Below are positions 52,763-61,421 of a DNA stretch of 64,000 bases, piece by piece (position 1 is the stretch's first letter; each line of letters starts with the position of its first letter). Below the pieces are notes generated by a model. The model was not told where the DNA came from, made no database searches, and saw only the letters and a program-made list of their open reading frames with translations. The stretch is from positions 124,001 to 188,000 of the forward strand of contig NZ_QDKM01000005.1 of assembly GCF_003076755.1 (NCBI RefSeq). Reading direction: 5' to 3'. Position numbers and translations under genes: made by a program. The stretch comes from Pararhodobacter oceanensis. GTDB lineage: Bacteria > Pseudomonadota > Alphaproteobacteria > Rhodobacterales > Rhodobacteraceae.

Positions 52763-52832
52763 AGGGGGCGTTGCCCCCTCGGCCCTTTGGGCCTCACCCC
52801 CAGGATATTTTTGGACAGATGATGGGGGCGGG
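52763..52832. repeat. Family B intergenic repeat, copy 3
   Basis: GGGGGCGTTGCCCCC hairpin, GGCCCTTTGGGCC hairpin, CACCCCCAGGATATTTTTGG, then ACAGATGATGGGGGCGGGG. It starts seven bases after the smc stop and is followed by family A copy 7. Confidence 0.88.
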
Positions 52833-52841
52833 GTGTTGTGC

Positions 52842-52995
52842 TGAGGGGCGCGCCCGAGCCTTGGGTGGGCGCAACTGCCCTCGCCACTGCGCGGGGCGCT
52901 CAAAAGCATGGATGTTGGTGGGGCGGTGAGTGGCATCGCCAGTGCGCCCTCCCGGGGGGAGGGTCGGGCGCGGCCCGTGGGAACCACGGGCCAGA
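52842..52995 (+). repeat. Family A intergenic repeat, copy 7 (subtype A)
   Basis: Arm GCGCCCGAGCCTTGGGTGGG, centre GCGCTCAAAAGCATGG, GGCATCGCCAGTGCGCCCTC, last hairpin GGCCCGTGG-GAA-CCACGGGCC. The loop GAA is the reverse complement of the TTC loop of copies 4 and 6, as if the hairpin had been inverted. It lies between the convergent smc and ilvE genes. Confidence 0.9.
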
Positions 52996-53016
52996 GGGTG
53001 GCGCGGCGCGGAGTGA

Positions 53017-53042
53017 AAAAGGGAGCCCGAGGGCTCCCTTTT
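53017..53042. terminator. Bidirectional terminator between smc and ilvE
   Basis: A perfect 12-base stem AAAAGGGAGCCC with GGGCTCCCTTTT and a two-base loop gives T runs on both strands. It lies three bases from the ilvE stop codon and therefore ends ilvE, and may also end smc. Confidence 0.85.
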
Positions 53043-53044
53043 GG

Positions 53045-53914
53045 TCAGCTGCGGACCAGTTTTTCATAGGCGTCCGAGACATTGCGGGTCAATTGCCCGA
53101 CCTCGAACATATAATCGCCGATCTGCGCCACCGGGGTGACCTCGGCGGCGGTGCCGGTGAGGAAGCATTCGGTGAAGGACGAGAGTTCCTCGGGCATGAT
53201 ATGGCGCTCATGCACGGGGATATTCATCTCGGCCAGCATGCCGATCACCGTCTGCCGGGTGATCCCGTTGAGGAAACTGTCGGGCAGCGGCGTATGCACC
53301 TCGCCGTCTTTGACAAAGAACACATTGGCGCCGGTCGCCTCGGCCACATAGCCGCGGTAATCCATGAACAAGGCGTCCGAACAGCCTTTGGACTCGGCGA
53401 TATGTTTGGACATCGTGCAGATCATATAGAGACCGGCGGCCTTGGCATCGACGGGGATCGTCTCGGGCGAGGGGCGTTTCCACTTGGCGATGTCGAGCTT
53501 GGCGCCCTCCCATTTCGCGTCGCCGTAATAGGCGCCCCATTCCCAGACCGCGACCGCCATCCGCACCGGATTGCGGCTGGACGCGACACCCATATCATCG
53601 CCGGCCCCGCGCCAAGCGACCACCCGCACATAGGCGTCGCTCAGGTTGTTGGCCTTGAGCGTGGCCTCTTTGGCGGCCTCGATCTCGTCGATCGAATAGG
53701 GGATCGGCATGTCCAGAAGCTTGCCGGATTCCAGCAGCCGTGCCGAATGTTCGCGGCTTTTGAAGATCTTGCCGGAATAGCAGCGCTCGCCCTCGAACAC
53801 CGAAGAGGCGTAATGCAGGGCGTGGGTCAGGATATGGACGTTGGCCTCGCGCCAAGGCACCAGTTCGCCGTCCATCCAGATAAACCCGTCTCTGTCGTCA
53901 TATGCACCGGCCAT
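53045..53914 (-). CDS. ilvE: Branched-chain amino acid aminotransferase
   Basis: A fold-type IV PLP aminotransferase for the final step of leucine, isoleucine and valine synthesis. The 289-residue protein has HILTHALHYASSVFEGERCY, the PLP lysine Lys158 in TIPVDAKAAGLYM, then YVAEATGANVFFVKDG and FLNGITRQTVIGM. The length is close to the short form of the family. It is divergent from petP with 141 bases between, and ends at a terminator. Confidence 0.94.
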   Translation of the reverse strand: MAGAYDDRDGFIWMDGELVPWREANVHILTHALHYASSVFEGERCYSGKIFKSREHSARLLESGKLLDMPIPYSIDEIEAAKEATLKANNLSDAYVRVVAWRGAGDDMGVASSRNPVRMAVAVWEWGAYYGDAKWEGAKLDIAKWKRPSPETIPVDAKAAGLYMICTMSKHIAESKGCSDALFMDYRGYVAEATGANVFFVKDGEVHTPLPDSFLNGITRQTVIGMLAEMNIPVHERHIMPEELSSFTECFLTGTAAEVTPVAQIGDYMFEVGQLTRNVSDAYEKLVRS

Positions 53915-54055
53915 AGGAGCCTCCGATTGCTTGGTTTTTAACTTTGTTGCGCATTATGGGGGCGAGCCGTGCATAAAGTTGCGCCAATCACGAGAGTCGC
54001 TAACAATATAATCTTGGAAAGTCAACAAGGCTGACATAAAATGGCGGGAGGCGAG

Positions 54056-54577
54056 ATGATAAAGCAGAGGGCAGATATGGTTGAGACAACGACACGCGGC
54101 GAGACTCTGCTGTTCCTGACCGATGAGCAGTTGCGCAAAGGCATCGAGGCGATGTTCTTCGCCTACCGCGGCTTTACCGCCGACCCCGACCGCATTCTGG
54201 CGGATCTGTCCTATGGGCGCGCCCATCACCGCGCGCTGCATTTCATCAACCGCAACCAGGGCACCACGGTGAACAACCTGCTGAAGCTTCTGGGGGTGAC
54301 CAAACAATCGCTGAACCGCGTGTTGCGCTCGTTGATCGAGGACGGGCTGGTGGAATCGCGGGTGGGCCTGAAGGACAAGCGCGAGCGGCATCTCTATCTG
54401 ACCGAGAAAGGCGCGGAGCTGGAGCGGCAGCTTTCCGAGGCGCAGCGGGCGCGGATGCGGGCGGCCTACCGCGCGGCGGGGCCGCAGGCGGTGGCCGGGT
54501 TCCGGCAGGTGCTGGAGGCGATGATGGATGACAAGATCCGCGCGCAATATCTGTCACTGATGGACGCAAATTCATGA
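54056..54577 (+). CDS. petP: MarR-family regulator PetP
   Basis: A 173-residue winged-helix regulator. It has the MarR recognition region TVNNLLKLLGVTKQSLNRVL and wing VGLKDKRERHLYLTEKGAEL, and the length fits. In Rhodobacter capsulatus the gene pair petP-petR affects expression of cytochrome bc1 and growth. Here petR follows with a four-base overlap, which supports the name. ATG 54056 has GGGAGG six bases upstream. A TATAAT at 54007-54012 may be part of its promoter, but no good -35 box is seen. Confidence 0.88.
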   Translation: MIKQRADMVETTTRGETLLFLTDEQLRKGIEAMFFAYRGFTADPDRILADLSYGRAHHRALHFINRNQGTTVNNLLKLLGVTKQSLNRVLRSLIEDGLVESRVGLKDKRERHLYLTEKGAELERQLSEAQRARMRAAYRAAGPQAVAGFRQVLEAMMDDKIRAQYLSLMDANS

Positions 54578-55293
54578 GCGATCTCACCGCCGCGCATCTG
54601 CTGATCGTCGATGATGACGCGCGGATCAGGGATTTGCTCAAGCGTTATCTGGTCAAACAGGGGTTCATGGTCACCGCCGCCCGCGATGCCGCACAGGCGC
54701 GGCGGCTGCTCAGCGGGTTGGCGTTCGATCTGATCGTGCTGGATGTGATGATGCCGGGCGAGGACGGGATCGCACTGACGCAAGCGCTGCGCGGCGCGCT
54801 GGACACGCCGGTGATCCTGCTGACCGCGCGGGGCGAGGCGCGGGACCGGATTGCGGGGTTCGAGGCGGGGGCGGATGACTATCTCGCCAAACCCTTCGAG
54901 CCGCGCGAATTGGTGTTGCGGATCAATGCCATCCTGCGCCGCGCGCCGCTGCCCGAGCAAGGCCCGCTGACCCCGCAGATGCTGATCATGGGGCGGATGC
55001 GCTATGAGATCGAGAGCGGCGAATTGCGCGACGGCGGCGAGGTGGTGCGGCTGACCCAGACCGAGGCCGCCTTGATGCGGGTGCTGGCGGCGCGGCAGGG
55101 GCAGGCGGTGAGCCGCGAGGCCTTGGTCGAACATCTGAGCCGCGACAAGGGGCTGGCGGCGCCGGAACCCTCGCAAGAGCGCGCGATTGATGTGCAGATC
55201 ACCCGTCTGCGCCGCAAAATCGAGCCCGACCCGCGGCGCCCGCGCTACCTGCAAACCGTGCGCGGCGAGGGCTATATGTTGAGCGGCGGTTGA
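54574..55293 (+). CDS. petR: OmpR-family response regulator PetR
   Basis: A 239-residue response regulator with a receiver domain (phospho-acceptor Asp57 in DLIVLDVMMPGEDG, Lys in YLAKPFEPREL) and a C-terminal winged-helix DNA-binding domain (VVRLTQTEAALMRVLAARQG, DVQITRLRRKIEPDPRRPRY, LQTVRGEGYML). It is adjacent to petP, as in R. capsulatus. No histidine kinase gene is adjacent; in R. capsulatus none is linked either, as I recall. The petABC operon is not in this window. The start overlaps the petP stop by four bases. Confidence 0.9.
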   Translation: MSDLTAAHLLIVDDDARIRDLLKRYLVKQGFMVTAARDAAQARRLLSGLAFDLIVLDVMMPGEDGIALTQALRGALDTPVILLTARGEARDRIAGFEAGADDYLAKPFEPRELVLRINAILRRAPLPEQGPLTPQMLIMGRMRYEIESGELRDGGEVVRLTQTEAALMRVLAARQGQAVSREALVEHLSRDKGLAAPEPSQERAIDVQITRLRRKIEPDPRRPRYLQTVRGEGYMLSGG

Positions 55294-55352
55294 TTCGCTG
55301 CGACATAAGGCGCCTCGATGCACAATGTGTAAGAAAAAGTGCAGCTTACCGC

Positions 55353-55381
55353 TTGACCTTGGCGCCGGTTCTTTTTAGGTA
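55353..55381 (+). promoter_or_regulatory. Predicted promoter of tRNA-Lys
   Basis: TTGACC and TAGGTA are spaced by exactly 17 bases, 13 bases before the tRNA 5' end. Confidence 0.6.
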
Positions 55382-55394
55382 GCATCGCATGTGT

Positions 55395-55469
55395 GGGCCG
55401 GTAGCTCAGCGGTAGAGCAGCTGACTTTTAATCAGCTGGCCATTGGTTCGATCCCAATCCGGCTCACCA
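55395..55469 (+). tRNA. tRNA-Lys (anticodon UUU)
   Basis: The 75 bases, including an encoded CCA, fold as a complete cloverleaf. The acceptor stem is GGGCCGG with CCGGCTC (one G-U pair), the D stem GCTC/GAGC, the anticodon arm GCTGA-CTTTTAA-TCAGC with anticodon TTT, and the T arm ATTGG-TTCGATC-CCAAT. The discriminator base is A, then CCA. It has its own promoter and terminator and is the only tRNA gene I find in the window. Confidence 0.95.
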
Positions 55470-55477
55470 TATATCCC

Positions 55478-55508
55478 AAAGGCCCGTGCAGCGATGCGCG
55501 GGCTTTTT
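55478..55508 (+). terminator. Terminator of the tRNA-Lys gene
   Basis: A nine-base stem (GCCCGTGCA with TGCGCGGGC, one G-T pair, loop GCGA) is followed by five T residues, nine bases after the tRNA end. Confidence 0.82.
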
Positions 55509-55534
55509 GGTATTCTGGGGGTATGCGGCCGCGG

Positions 55535-56416
55535 TTATCCGGCTTGCAAGGTCTTCCACGCAAGGCACAGACCGGCGAGGGTGAGGAATTCCGCATCATT
55601 GCTGGCGCTGGGCACGCCCTGTGTTTGCAGCGCGCGGGCATAGAGCGCCGAGAGGTCTTGCGGCCCCGCCAGCAGCACCTGTTGGCCCAGCCAATAGGGC
55701 CGCATCGCCGCCAGTTCCGCCCCGATCAACAGCCCCGAAAGCCGCCCGCGCGCTTGCGCCGGATCGGTGATCGCCTGCAGGCCGGCCAGCGCCTGTGCCA
55801 ACCGCTCGGGGCGCGAGAGGGTCTCGGAGAGGGCGGCGTCAAACGCATCAAAATCGAGCGGCCCGTCGCCCTTGAGCGCAGATTGCAGGCTGCTGTGATC
55901 ACTCAGGAGCGCGCGCAATTCGCCGGTGAGGGCGGATTGAAAGCTGACGATTTCCTCGGCCGAGATATGGATCCAGCGGCTTTGCGCGCCGGTCAGACAA
56001 AGCACGCCGTCGAATTGCGGATGCTGGGCGAGGATACCCGCCACCTGCGTTTCGCCGCCCTGCATCAGATCGGCGGGGCGGGATTGCTGCACTCCGGGCA
56101 GAATATGCAGGGCGATGCGTGCGTCGCAGGTCGGCTGGCGTTGCGGCTTGGCCTCGGCGGGTTTGCAAGGCACGGCACCGGGCGTGACGGCAAAGGCACC
56201 ACCCGCGCCGATATGGCCAGAGGCGAGGACCGGCAGCGGCGTGTCGCTAAGCCAAGGGCCGATCAGATCCAGCAGATGCGATTCGATATCCGCGAGGCTG
56301 TCGTGGCGCGATTCGGCGCGCGCCAGAACCTGCCCGCCCTTGCCCATCGCATAAGCGCGCTGCACCTCCGCGCCCCAATCGACGGCGATCCACTGCGGGC
56401 GAATGTCTGTGGTCAT
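55535..56416 (-). CDS. dgoK: 2-dehydro-3-deoxygalactonokinase
   Basis: A 293-residue sugar kinase of the DgoK family, phosphorylating 2-keto-3-deoxygalactonate in galactonate and galactose breakdown. It has the N-terminal ATP site QWIAVDWGAEVQRAYAMGKG, LASGHIGAGGAF and CLTGAQSRWIHISAEEIVSF, and RGRLSGLLIGAELAAM. These fit the DgoK family better than other ASKHA kinases. ATG 56416 begins the conserved part. It is divergent from glpD, and no dgoA is nearby. Confidence 0.84.
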   Translation of the reverse strand: MTTDIRPQWIAVDWGAEVQRAYAMGKGGQVLARAESRHDSLADIESHLLDLIGPWLSDTPLPVLASGHIGAGGAFAVTPGAVPCKPAEAKPQRQPTCDARIALHILPGVQQSRPADLMQGGETQVAGILAQHPQFDGVLCLTGAQSRWIHISAEEIVSFQSALTGELRALLSDHSSLQSALKGDGPLDFDAFDAALSETLSRPERLAQALAGLQAITDPAQARGRLSGLLIGAELAAMRPYWLGQQVLLAGPQDLSALYARALQTQGVPSASNDAEFLTLAGLCLAWKTLQAG

Positions 56417-56584
56417 GGCTCTGCCTCCGATGCTGCGCTCGGCTGGGGGTAACATTGCCGCGGGAAAATTCAAAGCGGAGCGATGGGCAGGGTTTCCTGA
56501 CTTGAAATCGCGCATTTGCGAACATATAAATTTACAAACGAACATCGGGCCGTCTGATGTTCCGGCAACCCGATTGGAACCACC

Positions 56585-58174
56585 GTGGCGCATACCCAAC
56601 ACCCAGAGCAGAGCCCTGACCCCTGCGATATGTTGATCATCGGTGGCGGGGTGAATGGCTGCGGGATCGCGCGGGATGCGGCGGGGCGGGGCCTCAGCGT
56701 GGTGCTGGCCGAGATGAATGATCTCGGTTGGGCGACCTCTTCGGCCTCGACCAAATTGTTCCACGGCGGGCTGCGGTATCTGGAGTATTTCGAGGTCTCG
56801 CTGGTGCGCAAAGCCTTGATCGAGCGCGAGGTTTTGCTGCAGGCGATGCCGCATATCTCCTGGCCGATGCGGTTTATTCTGCCTTACCATAAGGACATGC
56901 GCTTTGAGGCGGAGACGCCGGTTTCAAAGGTGTTGAGCTTTGTCATGCCGTGGATGCGCGGGCGGCGGCCGGCGTGGCTGATCCGGCTGGGGCTGTTTTT
57001 CTATGACACGCTGGGCGGGCGCAAAATCCTGCCCGCGACTACGACCCTGGACCTGCGGGAGGGGCCGGAGGGCGCGCCCTTGGACGACAGGTTCACCAAG
57101 GCCTATGAATATTCTGATTGCTGGATCGAGGATGCGCGGCTGGTGGTGCTGAATGCCCGCGATGCGCAGGACCGTGGCGCGCAGATCCTGACCCGCACCA
57201 AAGTGACCGCCGCGCACCGCGCTGAGGGGCTGTGGGCGGTGACCCTGCAAGATGTGCGGACCGGTGCCGAGCGGGTGGTGCGGGCGAAAATGCTGGTCAA
57301 TGCCGGTGGGCCTTGGGTCGGGGAGATCCTGCAGGACCGTGTGCATATCGACACCAATGAGGGCGTGCGGCTGGTGCGCGGCAGCCATATCGTGACCAAA
57401 AAGCTGTTTGATCACGACAAGGCCTATTTCTTTCAGGGCGGCGACGGGCGGATCATTTTCGCGATCCCTTATGAGGGCGAGTTTACCCTGATCGGCACCA
57501 CTGATCAGGATCATGGCAGCCCCGAGGAACCCGCCATCTGCACCCCCGAAGAGCAGCAGTATCTCTGCGATTTCGCCAATGGCTATTTCAAGCAGGACAT
57601 CACCCGCGCGGATATCGTCTGGACGTTCTCCGGCGTGCGCCCGCTCTATGATGACGGCGCGAGTTCCGCCACCGCCGCGACGCGCGATTACAAGCTGAAC
57701 GTAAAGGCCGAGTTGGGCGCGCCGGTGCTCAATGTCTTTGGCGGCAAGATCACCACCTACCGGCGTCTGGCCGAGCGGGCGATGGAGAAAGCGGCGCTGT
57801 TCTTTCCCGGTCTGCGCGGCGATTGGACGGCGGGGGTGCCTCTGCCCGGCGGGGATTTTCCCGTGGACGGTGTGGCGGATTTGCAGGCGCGGTTGCAGGC
57901 CGCGTATCCGTTTCTGGATGAGGCTTGGGCCGGTCGCCTGATCCGCGCTTACGGCACCGAGGCGGGCGCGGTTCTGGGCGATGCGCAGGCGGCGGATGAT
58001 CTGGGGCGCGATTTCGGCGCGACGCTAAGTGAGCGCGAGGTGGTCTGGCTGATCGAAAAGGAATTCGCAGTGAGCGCCGAGGATGTGGTCTGGCGGCGCA
58101 ACAAGCTGGGGCTGCGGATGACGGCAGAGCAGATCGCGGCGCTGGACGACTGGATGCGCGCGCGCGAGAGCTGA
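56585..58174 (+). CDS. glpD: Glycerol-3-phosphate dehydrogenase (aerobic, FAD)
   Basis: A 529-residue membrane-associated flavoprotein that oxidises glycerol 3-phosphate to dihydroxyacetone phosphate and feeds electrons to quinone. The FAD site is MLIIGGGVNGCGIARDAAGR. TSSASTKLFHGGLRYLEYFE is the family signature; GSHIVTKKLFDHDKAYFFQG and DYKLNVKAELGAPVLNVFGG follow. It starts at GTG 56585. There are no glpK or glpR genes nearby. A family A repeat overlaps its stop codon. Confidence 0.94.
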   Translation: MAHTQHPEQSPDPCDMLIIGGGVNGCGIARDAAGRGLSVVLAEMNDLGWATSSASTKLFHGGLRYLEYFEVSLVRKALIEREVLLQAMPHISWPMRFILPYHKDMRFEAETPVSKVLSFVMPWMRGRRPAWLIRLGLFFYDTLGGRKILPATTTLDLREGPEGAPLDDRFTKAYEYSDCWIEDARLVVLNARDAQDRGAQILTRTKVTAAHRAEGLWAVTLQDVRTGAERVVRAKMLVNAGGPWVGEILQDRVHIDTNEGVRLVRGSHIVTKKLFDHDKAYFFQGGDGRIIFAIPYEGEFTLIGTTDQDHGSPEEPAICTPEEQQYLCDFANGYFKQDITRADIVWTFSGVRPLYDDGASSATAATRDYKLNVKAELGAPVLNVFGGKITTYRRLAERAMEKAALFFPGLRGDWTAGVPLPGGDFPVDGVADLQARLQAAYPFLDEAWAGRLIRAYGTEAGAVLGDAQAADDLGRDFGATLSEREVVWLIEKEFAVSAEDVVWRRNKLGLRMTAEQIAALDDWMRARES

Positions 58175-58323
58175 GGGACGCGCCCGAGACTGGGAGGGCG
58201 CCGGTGAACTTGCCACGATGCCGGGCACTCAAAAGCACTCATGCCGTTCGAGCCCCTTATGACATCGCCAATGCGCCCTCCCGGGGGGAGGGTCGGGCGC
58301 GGCCCGTGGTGCCCACGGGCCTG
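58173..58323 (+). repeat. Family A intergenic repeat, copy 8 (subtype A)
   Basis: Arm CGCGCCCGAGACTGGGAGGG, centre GCACTCAAAAGCACTC, GACATCGCCAATGCGCCCTC, last hairpin GGCCCGTGG-TGC-CCACGGGCC. Its first bases coincide with the glpD stop codon. The 72 bases after it, before copy 9, hold nothing recognisable. Confidence 0.9.
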
Positions 58324-58395
58324 ACGGGTGACCAGTGATGCGACAAAATCTGGTGGCAGGTGTGCAAGACCGCCAACAATCCTCACCGCCAAGCG

Positions 58396-58550
58396 CGAAG
58401 GGCGGCGCCTGACCCTGGGTGGGCGCCGGACCCTCTCCACAGAGCGGTGCGCTTGAAAGCATTCGTGTCGGGCGAGCAGTGAAAGCCATCGCCGTGCGCC
58501 CTCCCGTGGGGAGGGTCGGGCGCGGCCCGGCGGTGCCGCCGGGCCTGAGG
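58396..58550 (+). repeat. Family A intergenic repeat, copy 9 (subtype B)
   Basis: Arm GGCGCCTGACCCTGGGTGGG, centre GCGCTTGAAAGCATTC, right arm GCGCCCTCCCGTGGGGAGGG, last hairpin GGCCCGGCGG-TG-CCGCCGGGCC. It is tandem to copy 8, in the same orientation, between the convergent glpD and cysNC genes. Confidence 0.9.
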
Positions 58551-58599
58551 GTTGTATAGGGCGAGGCGGTGGGTCCGATTAGGGGCCCGCCCCTTCGCC

Positions 58600-60522
58600 T
58601 CAAATATAGCCGCGTTGCTTCAGCCAATCTTCGATCTCGTCGGTCATATCCTCGACGCTGCGGCCCACGGTCTGCAGATGAATCTCGGGGCTTTCCGGCG
58701 GCTCATAGGGCGAATCGACGCCGGTGAAATTCTTGATCTCGCCGCGCAGCGCCTTGGCATAAAGCCCCTTGGGATCGCGCGCCGCGCAGACCTCGAAGGG
58801 CGTGTCGACAAAGACCTCGACGAATTCGTGCTCCTCGACCAGCGCGCGGGCCATGCGGCGTTCGGCGATGAAGGGCGAGATGAAGGAGACCAGCACGATC
58901 AGCCCCGCATCGACCATCAGTTTCGAGACCTCGCCGACGCGGCGGATATTCTCGACCCGCGATTCCTCGGTGAACCCTAGATCGCGGTTCAGACCGTGGC
59001 GCAGGTTGTCACCGTCCAGCGTATAAGTGTGGCGGCCATCGGCAAAGAGCCGCTTTTCCAAGAGGTTAGCGATGGTGGATTTGCCGGACCCCGAGAGGCC
59101 GGTGAACCACAGGACCACAGGCTTTTGGTGCTTTTGCTCGGCGCGGGCGGGTTTGTTCACGTCCAGCGATTGCCAATGCACGTTGGAGGCGCGGCGCAGC
59201 CCGTGGTTGATCATGCCGGCGCCGACCGTGGCATTGGTCAGCCGGTCGATCAGCACGAAAGCGCCGGTGACGCGGTTCTGCGCATAGGGGTCAAAGACCA
59301 GCGGTTCCTGTGTCGAGAGGTTGACCACGCCGACCTCGTTAAGGTCCAGCGAATTGGCCGCCTCATGAGCGAAACTGTTCACATCGACGCGGTGTTTGAG
59401 CGCGGTGATACTGGCCGGTGTCTGGTCGGTTTCCGTGCGCAAGAGATACGACCGCCCCGGCATCATCGGTTTTTCGTCAAACCAGACCAGCGAGGCTTCG
59501 AATTGCTCGGCGACCTCGGGGCGGGTGTCGGGGGCGACCAGCATATTGCCGCGCGAAACCTCGATTTCGTCCGCCAGAACCAGTGTCACGGCTTGCCCTG
59601 CCGAGGCGCTGGCAAGATCACCGTCTTGGGTGACGATCCGCGCCACCGTCGAGGGTTTGCCGGATTTCGCCACCACGATCGGGTCGCCCTGTGATACGCG
59701 GCCCGAGGCAATGGTGCCGCTGAAGCCGCGAAAATCGAGGTTCGGGCGGCTGACATATTGCACCGGAAAGCGCAGGGGTTTTTCGGCGAGCCCCTCATCG
59801 ACCGGCACGCTCTCCAGATGTTCGATCAGGGTCGGCCCGTCGAACCACGCCAGCTTGTTTGAGCGGGTGCTGACATTATCGCCAAACCGCGCCGACATCG
59901 GGATCGCCTGCACGCTTTCAAACCCGAGGTCTTTGGCGAAGGCGTGGTAGTCGGCGGTGATCGTGTCGAAGACCTTTTGGCTGTGATCGACAAGGTCGAT
60001 TTTATTCACCGCCACGACGATGTTGCGGATGCCCAGAAGCGAGGCGATGAAGCTATGGCGGCGGGTCTGTGGCAGCACCCCGCGGCGCGCGTCGATCAGC
60101 ACAATCGCCAGATCAGCGGTGGAGGCGCCGGTGGCCATATTGCGGGTGTATTGCTCATGACCGGGCGTGTCGGCGACGATGAATTTGCGCTTGGGCGTGG
60201 AGAAAAACCTATAGGCCACGTCAATGGTGATACCCTGCTCGCGCTCGGCTTCCAGCCCGTCAACCAAGAGCGCCAGATCGAAATCATCGCCCACCGTGCC
60301 GTGTTTGCGGCTGTCGCGTTCCAAGACCGCAAGCTGGTCCTCATAGATCAGCTTGGTGTCGAACAAGAGCCGCCCGATCAGCGTTGATTTGCCGTCATCA
60401 ACCGAACCGCAGGTGAGAAACCGCAACAGGGTTTTCTGCTCTTGCTCGGCCAAGAATGCCTGCACTTCGGCGCTGATTTCTTCGCGGCTGGGGGTGCCGC
60501 TGGTTTGAAACTGCGTATCCAT
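58600..60522 (-). CDS. cysNC: Bifunctional sulfate adenylyltransferase subunit 1 / APS kinase
   Basis: A 640-residue fusion. The N-terminal CysN part (about 1-455) is a GTPase: P-loop [16 protein letters not shown], then [27 protein letters not shown] and an EF-Tu-like beta barrel. The C-terminal CysC part (about 465-640) phosphorylates [23 protein letters not shown] near residue 475 and [18 protein letters not shown]. With CysD it converts sulfate to PAPS, as in NodPQ. It overlaps cysD by one base (TGATG). The C-terminus is 40 bases after family A copy 9. Confidence 0.95.
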   Translation of the reverse strand: MDTQFQTSGTPSREEISAEVQAFLAEQEQKTLLRFLTCGSVDDGKSTLIGRLLFDTKLIYEDQLAVLERDSRKHGTVGDDFDLALLVDGLEAEREQGITIDVAYRFFSTPKRKFIVADTPGHEQYTRNMATGASTADLAIVLIDARRGVLPQTRRHSFIASLLGIRNIVVAVNKIDLVDHSQKVFDTITADYHAFAKDLGFESVQAIPMSARFGDNVSTRSNKLAWFDGPTLIEHLESVPVDEGLAEKPLRFPVQYVSRPNLDFRGFSGTIASGRVSQGDPIVVAKSGKPSTVARIVTQDGDLASASAGQAVTLVLADEIEVSRGNMLVAPDTRPEVAEQFEASLVWFDEKPMMPGRSYLLRTETDQTPASITALKHRVDVNSFAHEAANSLDLNEVGVVNLSTQEPLVFDPYAQNRVTGAFVLIDRLTNATVGAGMINHGLRRASNVHWQSLDVNKPARAEQKHQKPVVLWFTGLSGSGKSTIANLLEKRLFADGRHTYTLDGDNLRHGLNRDLGFTEESRVENIRRVGEVSKLMVDAGLIVLVSFISPFIAERRMARALVEEHEFVEVFVDTPFEVCAARDPKGLYAKALRGEIKNFTGVDSPYEPPESPEIHLQTVGRSVEDMTDEIEDWLKQRGYI

Positions 60523-61421
60523 CAGAAATACCCCTCACGCTTTTTCTTTTCCATCGAGCCGGATTCGTCATGGTCAATCGCGCGGCCCTCACGTTCCGAG
60601 GTGCGCGCCACGAGGGTCTCGCGCACGATCCCCTCCAGCGTGTCGGCGCTGCTTTCGACCGCGCCGGTCAGCGGGTAGCAGCCGAGGGTGCGAAAGCGCA
60701 CCAGACGCTCTTCAAGCACCTCGCCGTCGCGCAATTCCATGCGGTCGTCGTCTTTCATGATCAACATGCCGTCGCGCGCGACCACCGGACGTTTGGCGGC
60801 GAAATAGAGCGGCACAATCGGGATGCCCTCTTGCAGGATATATTGCCAGACATCGAGTTCGGTCCAGTTCGAGATCGGAAACACGCGGATCGATTCGCCC
60901 TGCGCGATGCGGGTGTTGAAGATTTTCCACATCTCGGGGCGCTGGTTTTTCGGATCCCAGGCCTGCTGGGCGTTGCGGAAGGAAAAGATCCGCTCTTTGG
61001 CGCGGGATTTCTCTTCGTCGCGGCGGGCACCACCGAAGGCGGCGTCAAACCCGTGCAGGTCGAGCGCCTCGCGCAGGGCCATGGTTTTCATCAGATGGGT
61101 ATGCGCGTTTGAACCGTGGGTGAAGGGGCCGACGCCGTCGCGCACGCCCTCCATATTTTTGTGCACGATCAGATCAAAGCCGAGTTCTTCGGCCATCTGG
61201 TCGCGAAAGGCGATCATCTCGCCAAATTTCCAATGGCTATCGACATGCAGAAAGGGAAACGGCGGTTTCGCGGGATAGAAGGCTTTCATCGCCAGATGCA
61301 GCATCACCGAAGAATCCTTGCCCACGGAATAGAGCATCACCGGCTTGGTAAACGTTGCCGCAACCTCGCGGAAGATGTGGATCGCTTCGGCTTCGAGCCG
61401 CTGCAGATGGGTCATAGACAT
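60522..61421 (-). CDS. cysD: Sulfate adenylyltransferase subunit 2
   Basis: A 299-residue ATP-pyrophosphatase-fold enzyme that makes APS from sulfate and ATP with CysN. The loop [20 protein letters not shown] carries the SGGxDS-like ATP site. [36 protein letters not shown] and [15 protein letters not shown] are family-specific. Two start codons (61421, 61415) are in frame; I kept the first. It heads the cysD-cysNC operon and is divergent from the flavoprotein gene. Confidence 0.95.
   Translation of the reverse strand: MSMTHLQRLEAEAIHIFREVAATFTKPVMLYSVGKDSSVMLHLAMKAFYPAKPPFPFLHVDSHWKFGEMIAFRDQMAEELGFDLIVHKNMEGVRDGVGPFTHGSNAHTHLMKTMALREALDLHGFDAAFGGARRDEEKSRAKERIFSFRNAQQAWDPKNQRPEMWKIFNTRIAQGESIRVFPISNWTELDVWQYILQEGIPIVPLYFAAKRPVVARDGMLIMKDDDRMELRDGEVLEERLVRFRTLGCYPLTGAVESSADTLEGIVRETLVARTSEREGRAIDHDESGSMEKKKREGYF

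Noticed and set aside
50959-52987. Two long antisense frames (about 640 and 520 codons) over smc
   Set aside because: They come from the Ala/Glu/Arg-rich coiled coil and show Ser/Ala/Arg or His/Arg/Leu repeats without domains. They also run across the family A and B repeats.
53915-54055. TATAAT at 54007 as a petP promoter
   Set aside because: No -35 hexamer at 16 to 18 bases fits. It is mentioned under petP only as a possibility.
55395-55534. tRNA-Lys as an integration site of a genomic island
   Set aside because: The downstream genes (dgoK, glpD, cys) look like core genes, there is no integrase, and no repeat of the tRNA 3' end is seen in the window.
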